In this document: positions 19,877-28,373 of the stretch, one piece after another
Layout: each line of letters opens with the position of its first letter
How positions within the stretch are numbered: the stretch's first letter is position 1
Assembly (NCBI RefSeq): GCF_039538765.1
Contig: NZ_BAABCJ010000007.1
Span: 1-64,000, forward strand
Reading direction: 5' to 3'
Origin: Zhihengliuella alba
Lineage (GTDB): Bacteria; Actinomycetota; Actinomycetes; Actinomycetales; Micrococcaceae
DNA length: 64,000 nucleotides
Position numbers and translations under genes: made by a program
Notes under the pieces: model-generated
Seen by the model: the letters and a program-made list of their open reading frames with translations, nothing else
Databases searched by the model: none
What the model was told of the DNA's origin: nothing

Positions 19877-21388
19877 ATGATCCGACGCCCCGGCCTCCCC
19901 GCGCTCCCCCGGCACCGGGCGGGCACCCGACGCGGCCGGTGGGCCGCAGCGCTCGCGGCCGCGGCCGCCGTCGTACTGGCCGCCACCGGGTGCACGCCGC
20001 AGCCCGACGAGCGCGGCCCGGAGCCGGCGGCGGTCCCCTCCGGCCTGGAGCGCTTCTATGAGCAGAAGCCGGCCTGGGAGGAGTGCCAGGGCAGCTTCGA
20101 GTGCGCGAGCGTCCAGGTGCCCCTGGACTACGCCGCCCCCGAGGGGGAGAGCATCGAGCTGGCGATGATCCGCAAGCGCGCCCCCATGCCGGAGGGATCC
20201 CTGCTCGTGAACCCGGGCGGCCCCGGCGCCTCCGGCGTGCAGCTCGTCCGCAACACCGCGACCACGACGTTCTCCACCGACCTGCGCGAGAACTTCCACC
20301 TGGTGGGGTTCGACCCGCGCGGCGTCGGCCAGTCCGCTGCCGTCGAGTGCCGCACCGACGCGCAGCTGGACGAGGGCCGCGCGGGCGAACCGATGTCCAT
20401 CGCCGAGCTCGGGGAGCTGTGCGACGCGAAGAACGGCGAGATCCTCTCCCACGTGGACACCGACAGCGCCGCCCGCGACCTCGACATCCTGCGCGCCGTG
20501 AACGGCGACCACGACCTCAACTACCTCGGCTTCTCCTACGGCACCAAGCTCGGCGCCGCGTATGCCGACCTGTTCCCGGAGAACGTGGGGCGCCTGGTGC
20601 TCGACGGCGCGATGGACCCGACGCTCGGGATCTCCGAGGTGACACTGGCGCAGGCGGAGAGCTTCCAGCAGGAGCTGCGCGCGCTGGTGGAGTGGTGCGG
20701 CGGCGAGGCGTCCTGCCCGCTCGCCGGCGGGCAGGACGGGCTGGACGAGCTGGTCCAGATCATGGACCGGCTCGAGGCGGACCCGATTCCCGTGGAGGAC
20801 GGGCGCGAGTTCACCGAGGCCGAGTTCGTCAACGCCCTCCTGCTGCCCCTCTACGACGACGGCTGGTGGCAGTCGTTCAGCGAGGGCCTGACCGAGCTGC
20901 AGCGCCAGGACAGCGCCGAGTCGCTGATGTACATGGCGGACGCCCGCTCGGGCCGGCTCGACGACGGCACGTACGCGGACAACTCCTGGGACGCGTTCAC
21001 GGCGATCAACTGCCTCGACTACCCAGACCCGAGGGTGGACGGCGCCGCGCTGGACCGCGCCCTCGACGACGTCTCCCCCACGATCGGCTGGTACCTGGGC
21101 GGGGACCTCTCCTGCGACGCCTGGCCCGCTCCTCCCGTGGGGGACCTCGATCCCGCGCAGCCGCTCGCCGGGGACGCCCAGGCACTGGTCATCGGCACCA
21201 CGGGCGACCCGGCGACGCCGTACGAATGGTCCGAGGCGCTCGCCGAGCAGCTCGGCCCGAGGGCCCGTCTGGTCACCTACGAGGGGCACGGCCACACGGC
21301 CTACGGGCGCAGCAACGACTGCATCACGAAGGCGGTCGACGCCTTCCTGATCGACGGCGAGGTCCCCGCCGAGGGCCTCACCTGCTGA
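19877..21388 (+). CDS. Secreted alpha/beta hydrolase, tripeptidyl aminopeptidase-like lipoprotein
   Basis: 503-residue serine hydrolase exported as a lipoprotein: Arg-rich N-terminus, hydrophobic Ala stretch, lipobox LAATGC (Cys about 38). The sequence is of the SlpD/tripeptidyl-aminopeptidase type, with oxyanion motif NPGGPGASG, nucleophile elbow GFSYGTKLG (Ser about 221), Asp in IGTTGDPATPY and His in YEGHGHTAYG. These enzymes trim extracellular peptides; the substrate here is unknown. The ATG at 19877 has AGGAG upstream. It is 48 nt downstream of holB and may be co-transcribed. Confidence 0.88.
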   Translation: MIRRPGLPALPRHRAGTRRGRWAAALAAAAAVVLAATGCTPQPDERGPEPAAVPSGLERFYEQKPAWEECQGSFECASVQVPLDYAAPEGESIELAMIRKRAPMPEGSLLVNPGGPGASGVQLVRNTATTTFSTDLRENFHLVGFDPRGVGQSAAVECRTDAQLDEGRAGEPMSIAELGELCDAKNGEILSHVDTDSAARDLDILRAVNGDHDLNYLGFSYGTKLGAAYADLFPENVGRLVLDGAMDPTLGISEVTLAQAESFQQELRALVEWCGGEASCPLAGGQDGLDELVQIMDRLEADPIPVEDGREFTEAEFVNALLLPLYDDGWWQSFSEGLTELQRQDSAESLMYMADARSGRLDDGTYADNSWDAFTAINCLDYPDPRVDGAALDRALDDVSPTIGWYLGGDLSCDAWPAPPVGDLDPAQPLAGDAQALVIGTTGDPATPYEWSEALAEQLGPRARLVTYEGHGHTAYGRSNDCITKAVDAFLIDGEVPAEGLTC

Positions 21389-21459
21389 GTAGTTCCGCGC
21401 CGGGCACAGCGCCGGATCAGGGCCGGGGCAGGGCCGGGACGGAGGGGACGGAGCGCGTT

Positions 21460-21487
21460 TTGACCGGGCCCTGACCTGTCCTATAAA
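21460..21487 (+). promoter_or_regulatory. Promoter of tRNA-Thr
   Basis: TTGACC (21460-21465), 16-bp spacer, TATAAA (21482-21487), 37 bp before the mature tRNA 5' end. A strong match to the housekeeping consensus. Confidence 0.75.
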
Positions 21488-21524
21488 GTTGTCGCTCGTG
21501 GGAAATCCTCGGATCCCCCACGGT

Positions 21525-21597
21525 GCCTCCTTAGCTCAGTCGGTAGAGCGTTTCACTCGTAATGAAAAGGTCGCCAGTTCGATTCTGGCAGGGGGCT
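21525..21597 (+). tRNA. tRNA-Thr (CGT anticodon)
   Basis: 73-nt cloverleaf: acceptor GCCTCCT pairs with AGGGGGC, the anticodon stem-loop TTTCA-CTCGTAA-TGAAA gives anticodon CGT (reads ACG), and the T-arm contains GTTCGATTC. The 3' CCA is not encoded. Confidence 0.95.
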
Positions 21598-21606
21598 CGG
21601 CGAAAG

Positions 21607-21642
21607 AGAGCGGCTGATCTGCAGAGGCAGGTCGGCCGCTCT
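21607..21642 (+). terminator. Terminator of tRNA-Thr
   Basis: 16-bp stem with two G-U pairs (21607-21622 with 21627-21642), 9 nt after the tRNA, followed by a short T/C-rich stretch. Confidence 0.7.
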
Positions 21643-21675
21643 TCTCGTTCCCGGTCCTTCCGGGCCCGGGAACGC

Positions 21676-21711
21676 GCGAGGCGCCGCCCGGTTCCCCGGG
21701 CGGCGCCTCGC
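21676..21711 (-). terminator. Terminator of aldo/keto reductase gene
   Basis: 16-bp perfect stem (21676-21691 with 21696-21711) with loop TTCC, 20 nt past the stop codon of the minus-strand reductase gene; it could also stop plus-strand transcription from tRNA-Thr. Confidence 0.8.
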
Positions 21712-21731
21712 CGTCGTACGGCTCGCGTCGA

Positions 21732-22577
21732 CTACTCGAAGTCGCTGACCGCAGGGTCCGGCCCGATGCGGCCCTCGGCCCCGCGGTCCAGCCCGTCGAT
21801 CTTGGCCAGATCCTCCTCGTCGAGCGTCAGCGCCACGGACTCCCAGTTGGCGACGATGCGCTCCGGGGTCACCGATTTGGGGATGACCACCAGGCCCTTG
21901 GCCAGGTGCCAGGCGATGACGACCTGCGCCGGCGCGGCCCCGTGCTTCTCCGCGATCTCGGTGATCACCGGGTTCTCCAGCAGGTCGGAGCGGTTGCCCA
22001 GCGGCGACCAGGACTGGTGCAGGATGTCGCGCGACTTCTCGTACTCGCGGAGGCTGCGCTGCGGGAAGTACGGGTGCGTCTCGACCTGGTGGATCGCCGG
22101 GACCACGCCCGTGGCCTCCTCGATCTCCTGCAGCGCCTCGACCGTGAAGTTGGAGACGCCGATCGACTTGACCTTGCCCGTCTTCTGCAGGTCCACGAGG
22201 GCCTTCCAGGTGTCCACGTACTTGCCCTGCTTCGGCTGCAGCCAGTGGATCAGGTACAGGTCCACGTACTCGAGGCCGAGCCGCTGCAGGGAGGCGTCGA
22301 ACGCGGCCAGCGTCTCCTCGTAGCCCTGGTCCGCGTTCCACAGCTTGGTGGTGATGAACAGTTCCTCGCGCGGCACGCCGGACGCGGCGATCGCCCGGCC
22401 GACGCCCTCCTCGTTGCCGTACACCTTGGCCGTGTCGATGTGGCGGTAGCCGGCCTTGAAGGCCTCGCCGACCACCTTCTCCGCGACGTCGTCCTCGACC
22501 TGCCAGACCCCGTAGCCCAGCTGCGGGATGGTGTTGCCATCGTTGAACTTCAGTACCGGTGATTCGTGGGTAGTCAT
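21732..22577 (-). CDS. Aldo/keto reductase
   Basis: 281-residue NADPH-dependent aldo/keto reductase of the 2,5-diketo-D-gluconate reductase type. The catalytic tetrad is visible: Asp in HIDTAKVYG, Tyr in the same motif (about 53), Lys in ITTKLWN (about 78) and His in LIHWLQP (about 111). NADPH contacts follow in IPKSVTPERIVAN. The physiological substrate cannot be deduced. ATG 22577 is preceded by GGATGAGG. Single gene, convergent with tRNA-Thr. Confidence 0.9.
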   Translation of the reverse strand: MTTHESPVLKFNDGNTIPQLGYGVWQVEDDVAEKVVGEAFKAGYRHIDTAKVYGNEEGVGRAIAASGVPREELFITTKLWNADQGYEETLAAFDASLQRLGLEYVDLYLIHWLQPKQGKYVDTWKALVDLQKTGKVKSIGVSNFTVEALQEIEEATGVVPAIHQVETHPYFPQRSLREYEKSRDILHQSWSPLGNRSDLLENPVITEIAEKHGAAPAQVVIAWHLAKGLVVIPKSVTPERIVANWESVALTLDEEDLAKIDGLDRGAEGRIGPDPAVSDFE

Positions 22578-22712
22578 GCACCTCATCCTGCCATCGTCCA
22601 CGGCTGCACGGGAGGCCCCCTACGCCGACCGCGTAGTGCTGCGTCAGACGGGAATAAAGCCGGTCCCGCGCTGAGTTGAATCGTTTTTCGCGGGACAGTG
22701 GCCGGCCGCGAT

Positions 22713-22766
22713 GCGCCGGGTCGGCCGAGTACGCAGGGTCAGCCGAGTGCGCCGGGTCAGCCGAGT
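22713..22766. repeat. 18-bp tandem repeat covering a gene's stop codon
   Basis: Three units of 18 bp (22713-22730, 22731-22748, 22749-22766; consensus GCGCCGGGTCAGCCGAGT). The TGA stop (minus strand, 22757-22759) of the gene at 22757-23230 lies inside the third unit; the same TGA is also present in the second unit. Confidence 0.85.
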
Positions 22767-23230
22767 GCGTCGGCGGCGGCCCGGGCGCTGGCGACGCCCT
22801 CCACCACGACGTCGGCCCGGCGGCGGACGCTGTCGAGCCCGGTCTGCAGGTCGGCGGCCGCGTGGCTCTCGGCGTCGAGACGGGCCATCGCGGCGGCCTG
22901 CGCCGCCTGGGCGAGGTCGTTGGCCGCCTTCGAGAGGGCGCGGTGCACCGCGGAGGCCCCCGGGGGGATGTCGGTCCCCTCGCTGGGCCGGGCGGCCTGG
23001 GCCCGGACGCAGATGCGGCGGACCTCGTCGAGCTCGTCGGCGAGCCGGTTCGCGATGGAGGCCAGGCCGTTGTAGAGCTCGTTGTACTGCGGGTCGTCCT
23101 CGATGCCCTCGAGGACCTGGTGGAAGCGGTCGAGCCCGCGTTCGAACCGGTCGTGGGCGCGCCGCCACACTCCCAGTCCGAGCTCCTTGGTGTCGCGGTG
23201 AGCGCCGCGAAGTCGTGCGAAGAGACCCAC
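22757..23230 (-). CDS. Conserved helical hypothetical protein
   Basis: 157-residue soluble, Ala/Arg-rich, predominantly helical protein without signal peptide or membrane segment. I do not recognise a named family. Helical blocks such as YNELYNGLASIANRLADELDEV suggest a coiled-coil or helical bundle. The GTG start at 23230 is the first in-frame start after CAAGAT, which lies 6 nt upstream. Its 3' end runs into the 18-bp tandem repeat. It lies downstream of a quinone-oxidoreductase-type gene, with a 107-bp gap. Confidence 0.7.
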   Translation of the reverse strand: MGLFARLRGAHRDTKELGLGVWRRAHDRFERGLDRFHQVLEGIEDDPQYNELYNGLASIANRLADELDEVRRICVRAQAARPSEGTDIPPGASAVHRALSKAANDLAQAAQAAAMARLDAESHAAADLQTGLDSVRRRADVVVEGVASARAAADALG

Positions 23231-23337
23231 GGAACCATCTTGCCATGAAGGCGGGCGCGTCCGGCGGGCGCCCTCGGACTGTCCGCCGCCCCGGCGGCCC
23301 GGAGTACTGCCGTCGGGGGTGCCGCGACCGAGCACGG

Positions 23338-24351
23338 CTAGGGACGCAGGAGGACCTTGCCCCGGTGCTCGCCGGAGTCGAAGTAGGCGTGCGCCGCCGC
23401 GGCGTCGGCGAGCGCGAACACGCGGTCGGTGGTGGGCTTCAGCCGCCCGGCCGAGACCATCGGCCAGACGTGCCGGCGGACCTGGTCCATGATGGCCGCC
23501 TTCTCCGCGCTGGGACGGGAGCGCAGCGTGGTGGCGATGACCCGGCCGCGGCGTGCCATGAGCGCGGACAGGTCCAGCTCCCCGCGCACGCCCCCGGCCA
23601 GCCCGATCACCACGAGGCGCCCGCCGGTGGCCAGGGTGGAGACGTTGGCGCCCAGGTACTTCGCGCCGACGACGTCGAGGACCACGTCCGCCCCGTGCCC
23701 GTCGGTGGCCTCCCGCATCCGCTCGGCGAAGTCCTCGGTGCGGTAGTCGATCAGCAGGTCGGCCCCGAGGCCGGCCGCGTAGTCCAGCTTCTCCCGTGTG
23801 CTGCCGGTGACGGCCACGTGGGCGCCGTAGGCCTTCATGATCTGGATGCCGGCCGCCCCGATGCCGCCCGAGCCGCCGTGGATCAGCACCCACTCCCCCG
23901 GGCGGACCGCGGCCTCCAGGACCAGGTTGGACCACACCGTGGCGGCCACCTCGGGCAGGCCGCCGGCGTCGATCGGGTCGACGCCGGACGGCAGCGGGAC
24001 GGCCTGCCCCGCGGGCACGGCCACGTACTCGGCGTACCCGCCTCCGGCGAGGAGCGCGCAGACGGGAGCGCCGTCGTTGTACTCGCCGGCCGGGGACGCG
24101 ACGTCCGCGCCGCGGGCGGCCACCGTGCCGGAGACCTCGAGGCCGGGGATGTCGCTGGCGCCCGGCGGCGGCGGGTAGACGCCCTTGCGCTGCTGGACGT
24201 CGGCCCGGTTCAGTCCGGCGGCGGAGACTCGGATCAGGATCTCCCCGGGCGCGGGAGTCGGCACGGGCCGGGAGACGATGCGCAGGACCTCGGGTCCGCC
24301 GGAGCCCTCGAAGACGGCCGCGCTCATGGTCTGGGGAATCGTCTCGGTCAT
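23338..24351 (-). CDS. NAD(P)H-dependent quinone oxidoreductase (zinc-independent MDR family)
   Basis: 337-residue medium-chain dehydrogenase/reductase of the quinone reductase/PIG3 type. GroES-like domain with GLNRADVQQRKGVYPPPPGA, then a Rossmann domain with LIHGGSGGIGAAGIQIMKAYG; the zinc-ligand Cys/His of alcohol dehydrogenases are missing, as expected for this subgroup. Expected to reduce quinones or enals with NADPH. ATG 24351 has GGAGGAGAG upstream. Confidence 0.9.
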   Translation of the reverse strand: MTETIPQTMSAAVFEGSGGPEVLRIVSRPVPTPAPGEILIRVSAAGLNRADVQQRKGVYPPPPGASDIPGLEVSGTVAARGADVASPAGEYNDGAPVCALLAGGGYAEYVAVPAGQAVPLPSGVDPIDAGGLPEVAATVWSNLVLEAAVRPGEWVLIHGGSGGIGAAGIQIMKAYGAHVAVTGSTREKLDYAAGLGADLLIDYRTEDFAERMREATDGHGADVVLDVVGAKYLGANVSTLATGGRLVVIGLAGGVRGELDLSALMARRGRVIATTLRSRPSAEKAAIMDQVRRHVWPMVSAGRLKPTTDRVFALADAAAAHAYFDSGEHRGKVLLRP

Positions 24352-24467
24352 GCGCTCTCCTCCTGCGTGCGGGCGGGGCCGGTCGGCGGCGGGCGTGCCG
24401 CCACTGCTGCTGGCAGTCTCGCACAGTGGGCCGGTACCCGGCCTCCTGCACGGAGCTGCGGTCGCGG

Positions 24468-26156
24468 TCAGCCGAACAGCTGGCCCACGCGCAGGAGCGT
24501 CTGCCAGACGCCGAACAGCAGGGGGACGCCGACGAGGAGCCAGCCGAAGGCGACGCGGCCCACGGCGCGGTCGGTCTCCGGGCGGTCGGTCTCCGGGCGG
24601 TCGTCGTCGGCTGCCGAGCCGGCGTTCTTGGCCCCCGGTCCATCCCGGTGCGGGCCCCCGGCCGCCGTCGCCGCCGAGCCGCTCTCCGCCGAGCCGCTCT
24701 CCGCGGACTCCCCGGCCGCGGGGTCCCCCGCCGCCGAGGGGCTCGAGACGAGCTCCCGTCCACGATCGTCCGCTGCCCCGCGGGCGTCACCGGCTCCGGC
24801 GGGCGGGGGCTCGTGGAAGCGCTCGTGGACCGGGCGGATCAGGAGATTGGCGGCGAAGCCGACGGCGAGCAGCGCGACCATGGTGAACAGGACGGGCCGG
24901 TAGTTCTCCGCCATCATGGTCCCGGGCTCGCCCTGCGCGTCGAGGAACCCGTTGACGATGGCGGGTCCGGCGATGCCGGCGGCGGACCAGGCGGTCAGGA
25001 GCCGGCCGTGGATGGCGCCGACCTGGTACGTGCCGAAGAGGTCCTTCAGGTAGGCCGGGGCCGTGGCGAAGCCGCCGCCGTAGAAGGAGATGATGACGAA
25101 CGCCAGGAAGATGTAGAGCAGGCGGCTGGTGTCGCCGACCAGGGCGAGGGCGGTGTAGAGCACCGCGCCGGCGCCGAGGAAGACCATGTAGACGCCCTTG
25201 CGGCCGATCCGGTCCGAGGCCGAGGACCAGCCGAAGCGGCCGAGCATGTTGCCGATCGAGAGCAGGCCCACGAAGCCGCCGGCCACGGCCGCGGACACCG
25301 CGGATGCGCCGTCGCCGGCCCGGAAGAAGTCCTGGATCATGGGGGCCGCCTGCTCGAGGATGCCGATGCCCGCGGTGACGTTGAGGAACAGGGCCGCCCA
25401 GAGGAGCCAGAACTGCGGCGTCCGGATGGCGCTCCGCGCCGAGACGTTGTTGTCCGTGACGAGCGCCGACTTCTTGGCCTGGCTCGGGTGCCAGCCCCGC
25501 GGCCGCCAGCCCTCGGCCGGGACGCGGATGGTGAGCGCGCCGTACACCATGAAGCAGAAGTAGACGACGCCGAGCGTGACGAACAGCTGGCCGACGGCCT
25601 CGCCGGAGGGGATCCATCCCTCGGCGCCGGACTCGGGGTCGTAGAGGCGCATCAGCCGGGTGGACAGGGGCGAGGCCACGAGCGCGCCGCCGCCGAAGCC
25701 CATGATCGCCATGCCGGTCGCCATGCCGGGGCGGTCCGGGAACCACTTCATGAGCGTGGACACCGGGGAGATGTAGCCGATGCCGAGCCCGATGCCGCCG
25801 AGCAGGCCGTACCCGACGTAGACGAGCCACAGCTGCTGGGAGAAGATGCCGGCCGATCCGACGAGGAAGCCGGCGGACCAGAAGCAGGCGGCCACGAACA
25901 TGGCCTTGCGTGGACCGGACCGCTCCACCCAGGTGCCCATCACCGCGGCGGAGAGGCCGAGCATCACGATCGCGATGGAGAAGATCACGCCGATCTCCGT
26001 CAGGCTCGCGCCGAAGTGCTCCACGAGGGCCGTCTTGTAGACGCTGGTGGCGTAGGCCTGTCCGATGCACAGGTGGACGGCCAGGGCCGCGGGCGGGATC
26101 AGCCACCGGTTGAAGTTCTGCGGTGCGACGGAATGGGACCGGTCCAGCCAGCTCAT
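24468..26156 (-). CDS. OFA-family MFS transporter with fused C-terminal segment
   Basis: 562-residue major facilitator of the oxalate/formate antiporter (OFA) family, with 12 transmembrane helices in roughly the first 430 residues (FNRWLIPPAALAVHLCIGQAYATSVYKT at the start; GRFGWSSASDRIGRKGVY between halves). A low-complexity, Ser/Ala/Glu/Gly-rich linker of about 90 residues follows (repeats SAESGSAESG and DRPETDRPETD, also visible as DNA repeats near 24580-24610 and 24680-24705), and then one more membrane helix, WLLVGVPLLFGVWQTLLRV. That helix resembles the separately encoded small subunits found beside OFA transporters in actinobacteria. Substrate unknown; monocarboxylates are plausible. 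ATG 26156 has AGGAGGT upstream. Confidence 0.88.
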   Translation of the reverse strand: MSWLDRSHSVAPQNFNRWLIPPAALAVHLCIGQAYATSVYKTALVEHFGASLTEIGVIFSIAIVMLGLSAAVMGTWVERSGPRKAMFVAACFWSAGFLVGSAGIFSQQLWLVYVGYGLLGGIGLGIGYISPVSTLMKWFPDRPGMATGMAIMGFGGGALVASPLSTRLMRLYDPESGAEGWIPSGEAVGQLFVTLGVVYFCFMVYGALTIRVPAEGWRPRGWHPSQAKKSALVTDNNVSARSAIRTPQFWLLWAALFLNVTAGIGILEQAAPMIQDFFRAGDGASAVSAAVAGGFVGLLSIGNMLGRFGWSSASDRIGRKGVYMVFLGAGAVLYTALALVGDTSRLLYIFLAFVIISFYGGGFATAPAYLKDLFGTYQVGAIHGRLLTAWSAAGIAGPAIVNGFLDAQGEPGTMMAENYRPVLFTMVALLAVGFAANLLIRPVHERFHEPPPAGAGDARGAADDRGRELVSSPSAAGDPAAGESAESGSAESGSAATAAGGPHRDGPGAKNAGSAADDDRPETDRPETDRAVGRVAFGWLLVGVPLLFGVWQTLLRVGQLFG

Positions 26157-26363
26157 GCGACCTCCTGGGAGCGCGGCCGGCCGGCCGACGGGGCCGGCCC
26201 GCCGCCAGCGGACCGCTGGGACTCGGCCGCCGACGTGACGACGGCCACCACGCATTCTGCCTCAGGTCAGCGCGTCGTGGAAGAACCGTTTCGGGTACCG
26301 GGGAGGGGCCGCGCGCCGTGGCTTTGGCGACGCGCAGCGGCTGGCTCTAGAGTTGGTCTCTCC

Positions 26364-26451
26364 GGATGGTTGTCCGAGCGGCCTAAGGAGCCGGTCTTGA
26401 AAACCGGTGTGCGGCGACCCCGCACCAAGGGTTCAAATCCCTTACCATCCG
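26364..26451 (+). tRNA. tRNA-Ser (TGA anticodon)
   Basis: 88-nt type II tRNA with long variable arm. Acceptor GGATGGT/ACCATCC, anticodon arm CCGGT-CTTGAAA-ACCGG with anticodon TGA, T-loop GTTCAAATC, discriminator G. CCA is not encoded. Likely promoter: TTGGCG (26324-26329), 18-bp spacer, TAGAGT (26348-26353). Confidence 0.95.
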
Positions 26452-26457
26452 CAGTGT

Positions 26458-26500
26458 CGAAGGCCCCGGCCCTCCCCGTCCGGGAGGGGCGGGGCCTTCG
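26458..26500 (+). terminator. Terminator of tRNA-Ser(UGA)
   Basis: An 18-19 bp GC-rich stem with a single G-G mismatch (26458-26476 with about 26482-26500) and a 5-nt loop, directly after the tRNA. Confidence 0.75.
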
Positions 26501-26558
26501 CCGCGTCCGGGGACGTGTCCGCCCCGCCGCGGACGCCGCGGCCACGACCGGATCGGCC

Positions 26559-26610
26559 GGGCACGAGTCAGTCGGGCACAGTTCAGTCCGGCACAGTTCA
26601 GTCGGGCACG
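26559..26610. repeat. 15-bp tandem repeat containing a gene's stop codon
   Basis: Three 15-bp units (26559-26573, 26574-26588, 26589-26603; consensus GGGCACAGTTCAGTC) plus a partial fourth. The TGA stop (26598-26600, minus strand) of the ABC-like gene falls inside the third unit; in-frame copies of the same TGA recur in the neighbouring units. Confidence 0.85.
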
Positions 26611-28373
26611 ACGACGACGCGCGCCCCGGGCTCCGGGCCGTCGCCTTGCGGGCCCTCGCCGGCCGGGGCGGCCTCCCCCGCGCCGCCGGTGCCATCGGAC
26701 CCGTTGGACGCGAGGACCACGATGCCCGGGTAGCCGCGGACGAGCGCGCGCAGTGCGCGGCGACCGGCCGCGTCCAGATCGGCGTCGATCCGGTTGAGCA
26801 GGAGCAGCGGCGGCGTCCCGAGCACGGCCCTGGCCAGGTGGACCTGGGCCCGCTGGCCGGGGGTGAGAGGCTGCCCCCCGTTCCGCAGGAGAGTCCGGAG
26901 CCCCTGCGGAAGGGTCCGTTCCCAGGCCTCCGGATCCGCGCCGGCGGCAGCGAGCGCGGCCCGGGCCTCGTCGTCGTCGGCGTCCGGGAGCCGGTAGCGG
27001 ACCGCGCGGAGGATGCTCCCGCGCTCCAGCGGCATGCCCGAGGACGCGTAGCCGACCAGCCGGCGGCGCTCCCGAGGACCGGCCGCTGCCAGATCGACCC
27101 CCGCGACCCGGCACGCGGCACGGCCCGGGGCGAGACCGGCGAGCTCGTGGAAGACCGCGTCCACCTGCACGTCGCCGCCAACCAGCCGGACCGTCTCGCC
27201 GGGCACCGCCTCCAGGAGTGGTTCGGCATCCCCGCCGCCGTCCGCGGGCCGGCGGGTGAGCTCCACGGCCTGCCCGGAGGCCCCGGCGGACCCGGACGGC
27301 GCGGACTGGCCCGTGCCGGGGCCCCCGAGCCCCCGGCGGGCCGCTCCTGCCCCAGTCGCGGAGGGACCCGCCTCGCTGAGGACCGGTGCGATGATGCGGC
27401 GCGCGGCCCGGAAGTTCTGCCGGTACTCGACCACGCGCCCCTGCTCCGTGGACTGGGCGCCCACCACGCCGGCGAGCATGAGTGCGCTGGAGGCCGTGGC
27501 GGCATCGACCCGGCCGCTCGAGGCGAGCAGTCCGACCCCGATGGACGCGGCGATGGGCGCGACCATGGAGGCCGAGCGGAGCACGCCGGTGATGCGGGCG
27601 CGCGACAGGGCGGCCTCCACCACGCGCTGCCCGGCCCGGTCGACGCGCCGGGCCTCGCGCGCCGACCCGCCGGCGAAGCGGACGGCTTCACGGGCGTGCA
27701 CAGTGTCGGCGACCTGTGCGGCCAGCCGGCCTCGGGCCCGCCGGACGGTGCGCGCGCGCTCGAACGCCGGGCGCGAGAGCAGCAGCAGCACGGCCACCAG
27801 CAGCAGCAGCGGCAGGCCGACCGCCGCCCCGAGCCAGACACTGGTCAGGGAGAGCCACACGACCGTGACGACCACGAGCGGGATCCCGGCGACGAGGGGC
27901 GCGATGCCCTGCGCCACCCAGTTGCGCACCGCCGTGAGGTCGTTGGTGCTGCGGGCGATGGTCACCCCGGCGCTGCGGCTCCGGTCCGAGTCGAGGGTCG
28001 AGCGCACGAGCTTCACGCGCAGCTCGTGGATGTAGTCCTGCCCCAGCTGCTCCGCGACGAGCCGCTCGGCGAACACGCTGGCGCCCACCGCGACGACGGC
28101 GGCCGCCGCGGCGGCCAGCAGCCCCTGCACGGGTGCGCCCGTCCCGGCCGCGCCGACGAGCCGGCCCGCCAGCGCGGCGGCCAGGACCGAGGCCCCGGCG
28201 CGCACCAGCGCCAGGGCGATCAGCCCCGCGAGGTACCAGCGCCGGGTGCCGACCAGCAGGGGAGGCAGCGGCTCGTCGCCGCGGCGCTCGCCCGGCGCGC
28301 GGTCACGGCGCGGGGCCGGCGTCGACACGGGTGCCGGCGTCGACGCGGGCGCCGGGGGGCCGGCGGAGATCAC
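26598..28373 (-). CDS. ABC-exporter-like protein with degenerate ATPase domain
   Basis: 591-residue protein with the fold order of a half-size ABC exporter: a Pro-rich N-terminus (APASTPAPVSTPAP), a membrane domain with five or six helices (about residues 45-330), then a nucleotide-binding-like domain (about 370-560). The ATPase motifs are eroded: the Walker A position reads ETVRLVGGDVQVDA (no GxGK[ST]), the Q-loop Gln is lost (LVGYASSGMPLERGS), the signature reads LTPGQ instead of LSGGQ, the Walker B end reads LLLLNRID instead of LLLLDE, and the H-loop His is missing (VVLASNGSD). The overall domain is otherwise well preserved without frameshifts, so it looks maintained rather than a pseudogene. 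GTG start overlaps the DUF1611 gene stop by 4 nt. Its own stop lies in the 15-bp repeat. Confidence 0.82.
   Translation of the reverse strand: MISAGPPAPASTPAPVSTPAPRRDRAPGERRGDEPLPPLLVGTRRWYLAGLIALALVRAGASVLAAALAGRLVGAAGTGAPVQGLLAAAAAAVVAVGASVFAERLVAEQLGQDYIHELRVKLVRSTLDSDRSRSAGVTIARSTNDLTAVRNWVAQGIAPLVAGIPLVVVTVVWLSLTSVWLGAAVGLPLLLLVAVLLLLSRPAFERARTVRRARGRLAAQVADTVHAREAVRFAGGSAREARRVDRAGQRVVEAALSRARITGVLRSASMVAPIAASIGVGLLASSGRVDAATASSALMLAGVVGAQSTEQGRVVEYRQNFRAARRIIAPVLSEAGPSATGAGAARRGLGGPGTGQSAPSGSAGASGQAVELTRRPADGGGDAEPLLEAVPGETVRLVGGDVQVDAVFHELAGLAPGRAACRVAGVDLAAAGPRERRRLVGYASSGMPLERGSILRAVRYRLPDADDDEARAALAAAGADPEAWERTLPQGLRTLLRNGGQPLTPGQRAQVHLARAVLGTPPLLLLNRIDADLDAAGRRALRALVRGYPGIVVLASNGSDGTGGAGEAAPAGEGPQGDGPEPGARVVVVPD

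Noticed and set aside
26598..28373. Calling the degenerate ABC gene a pseudogene
   Set aside because: No frameshift or internal stop, conserved overall architecture and tight overlap with the DUF1611 gene argue for a maintained protein.
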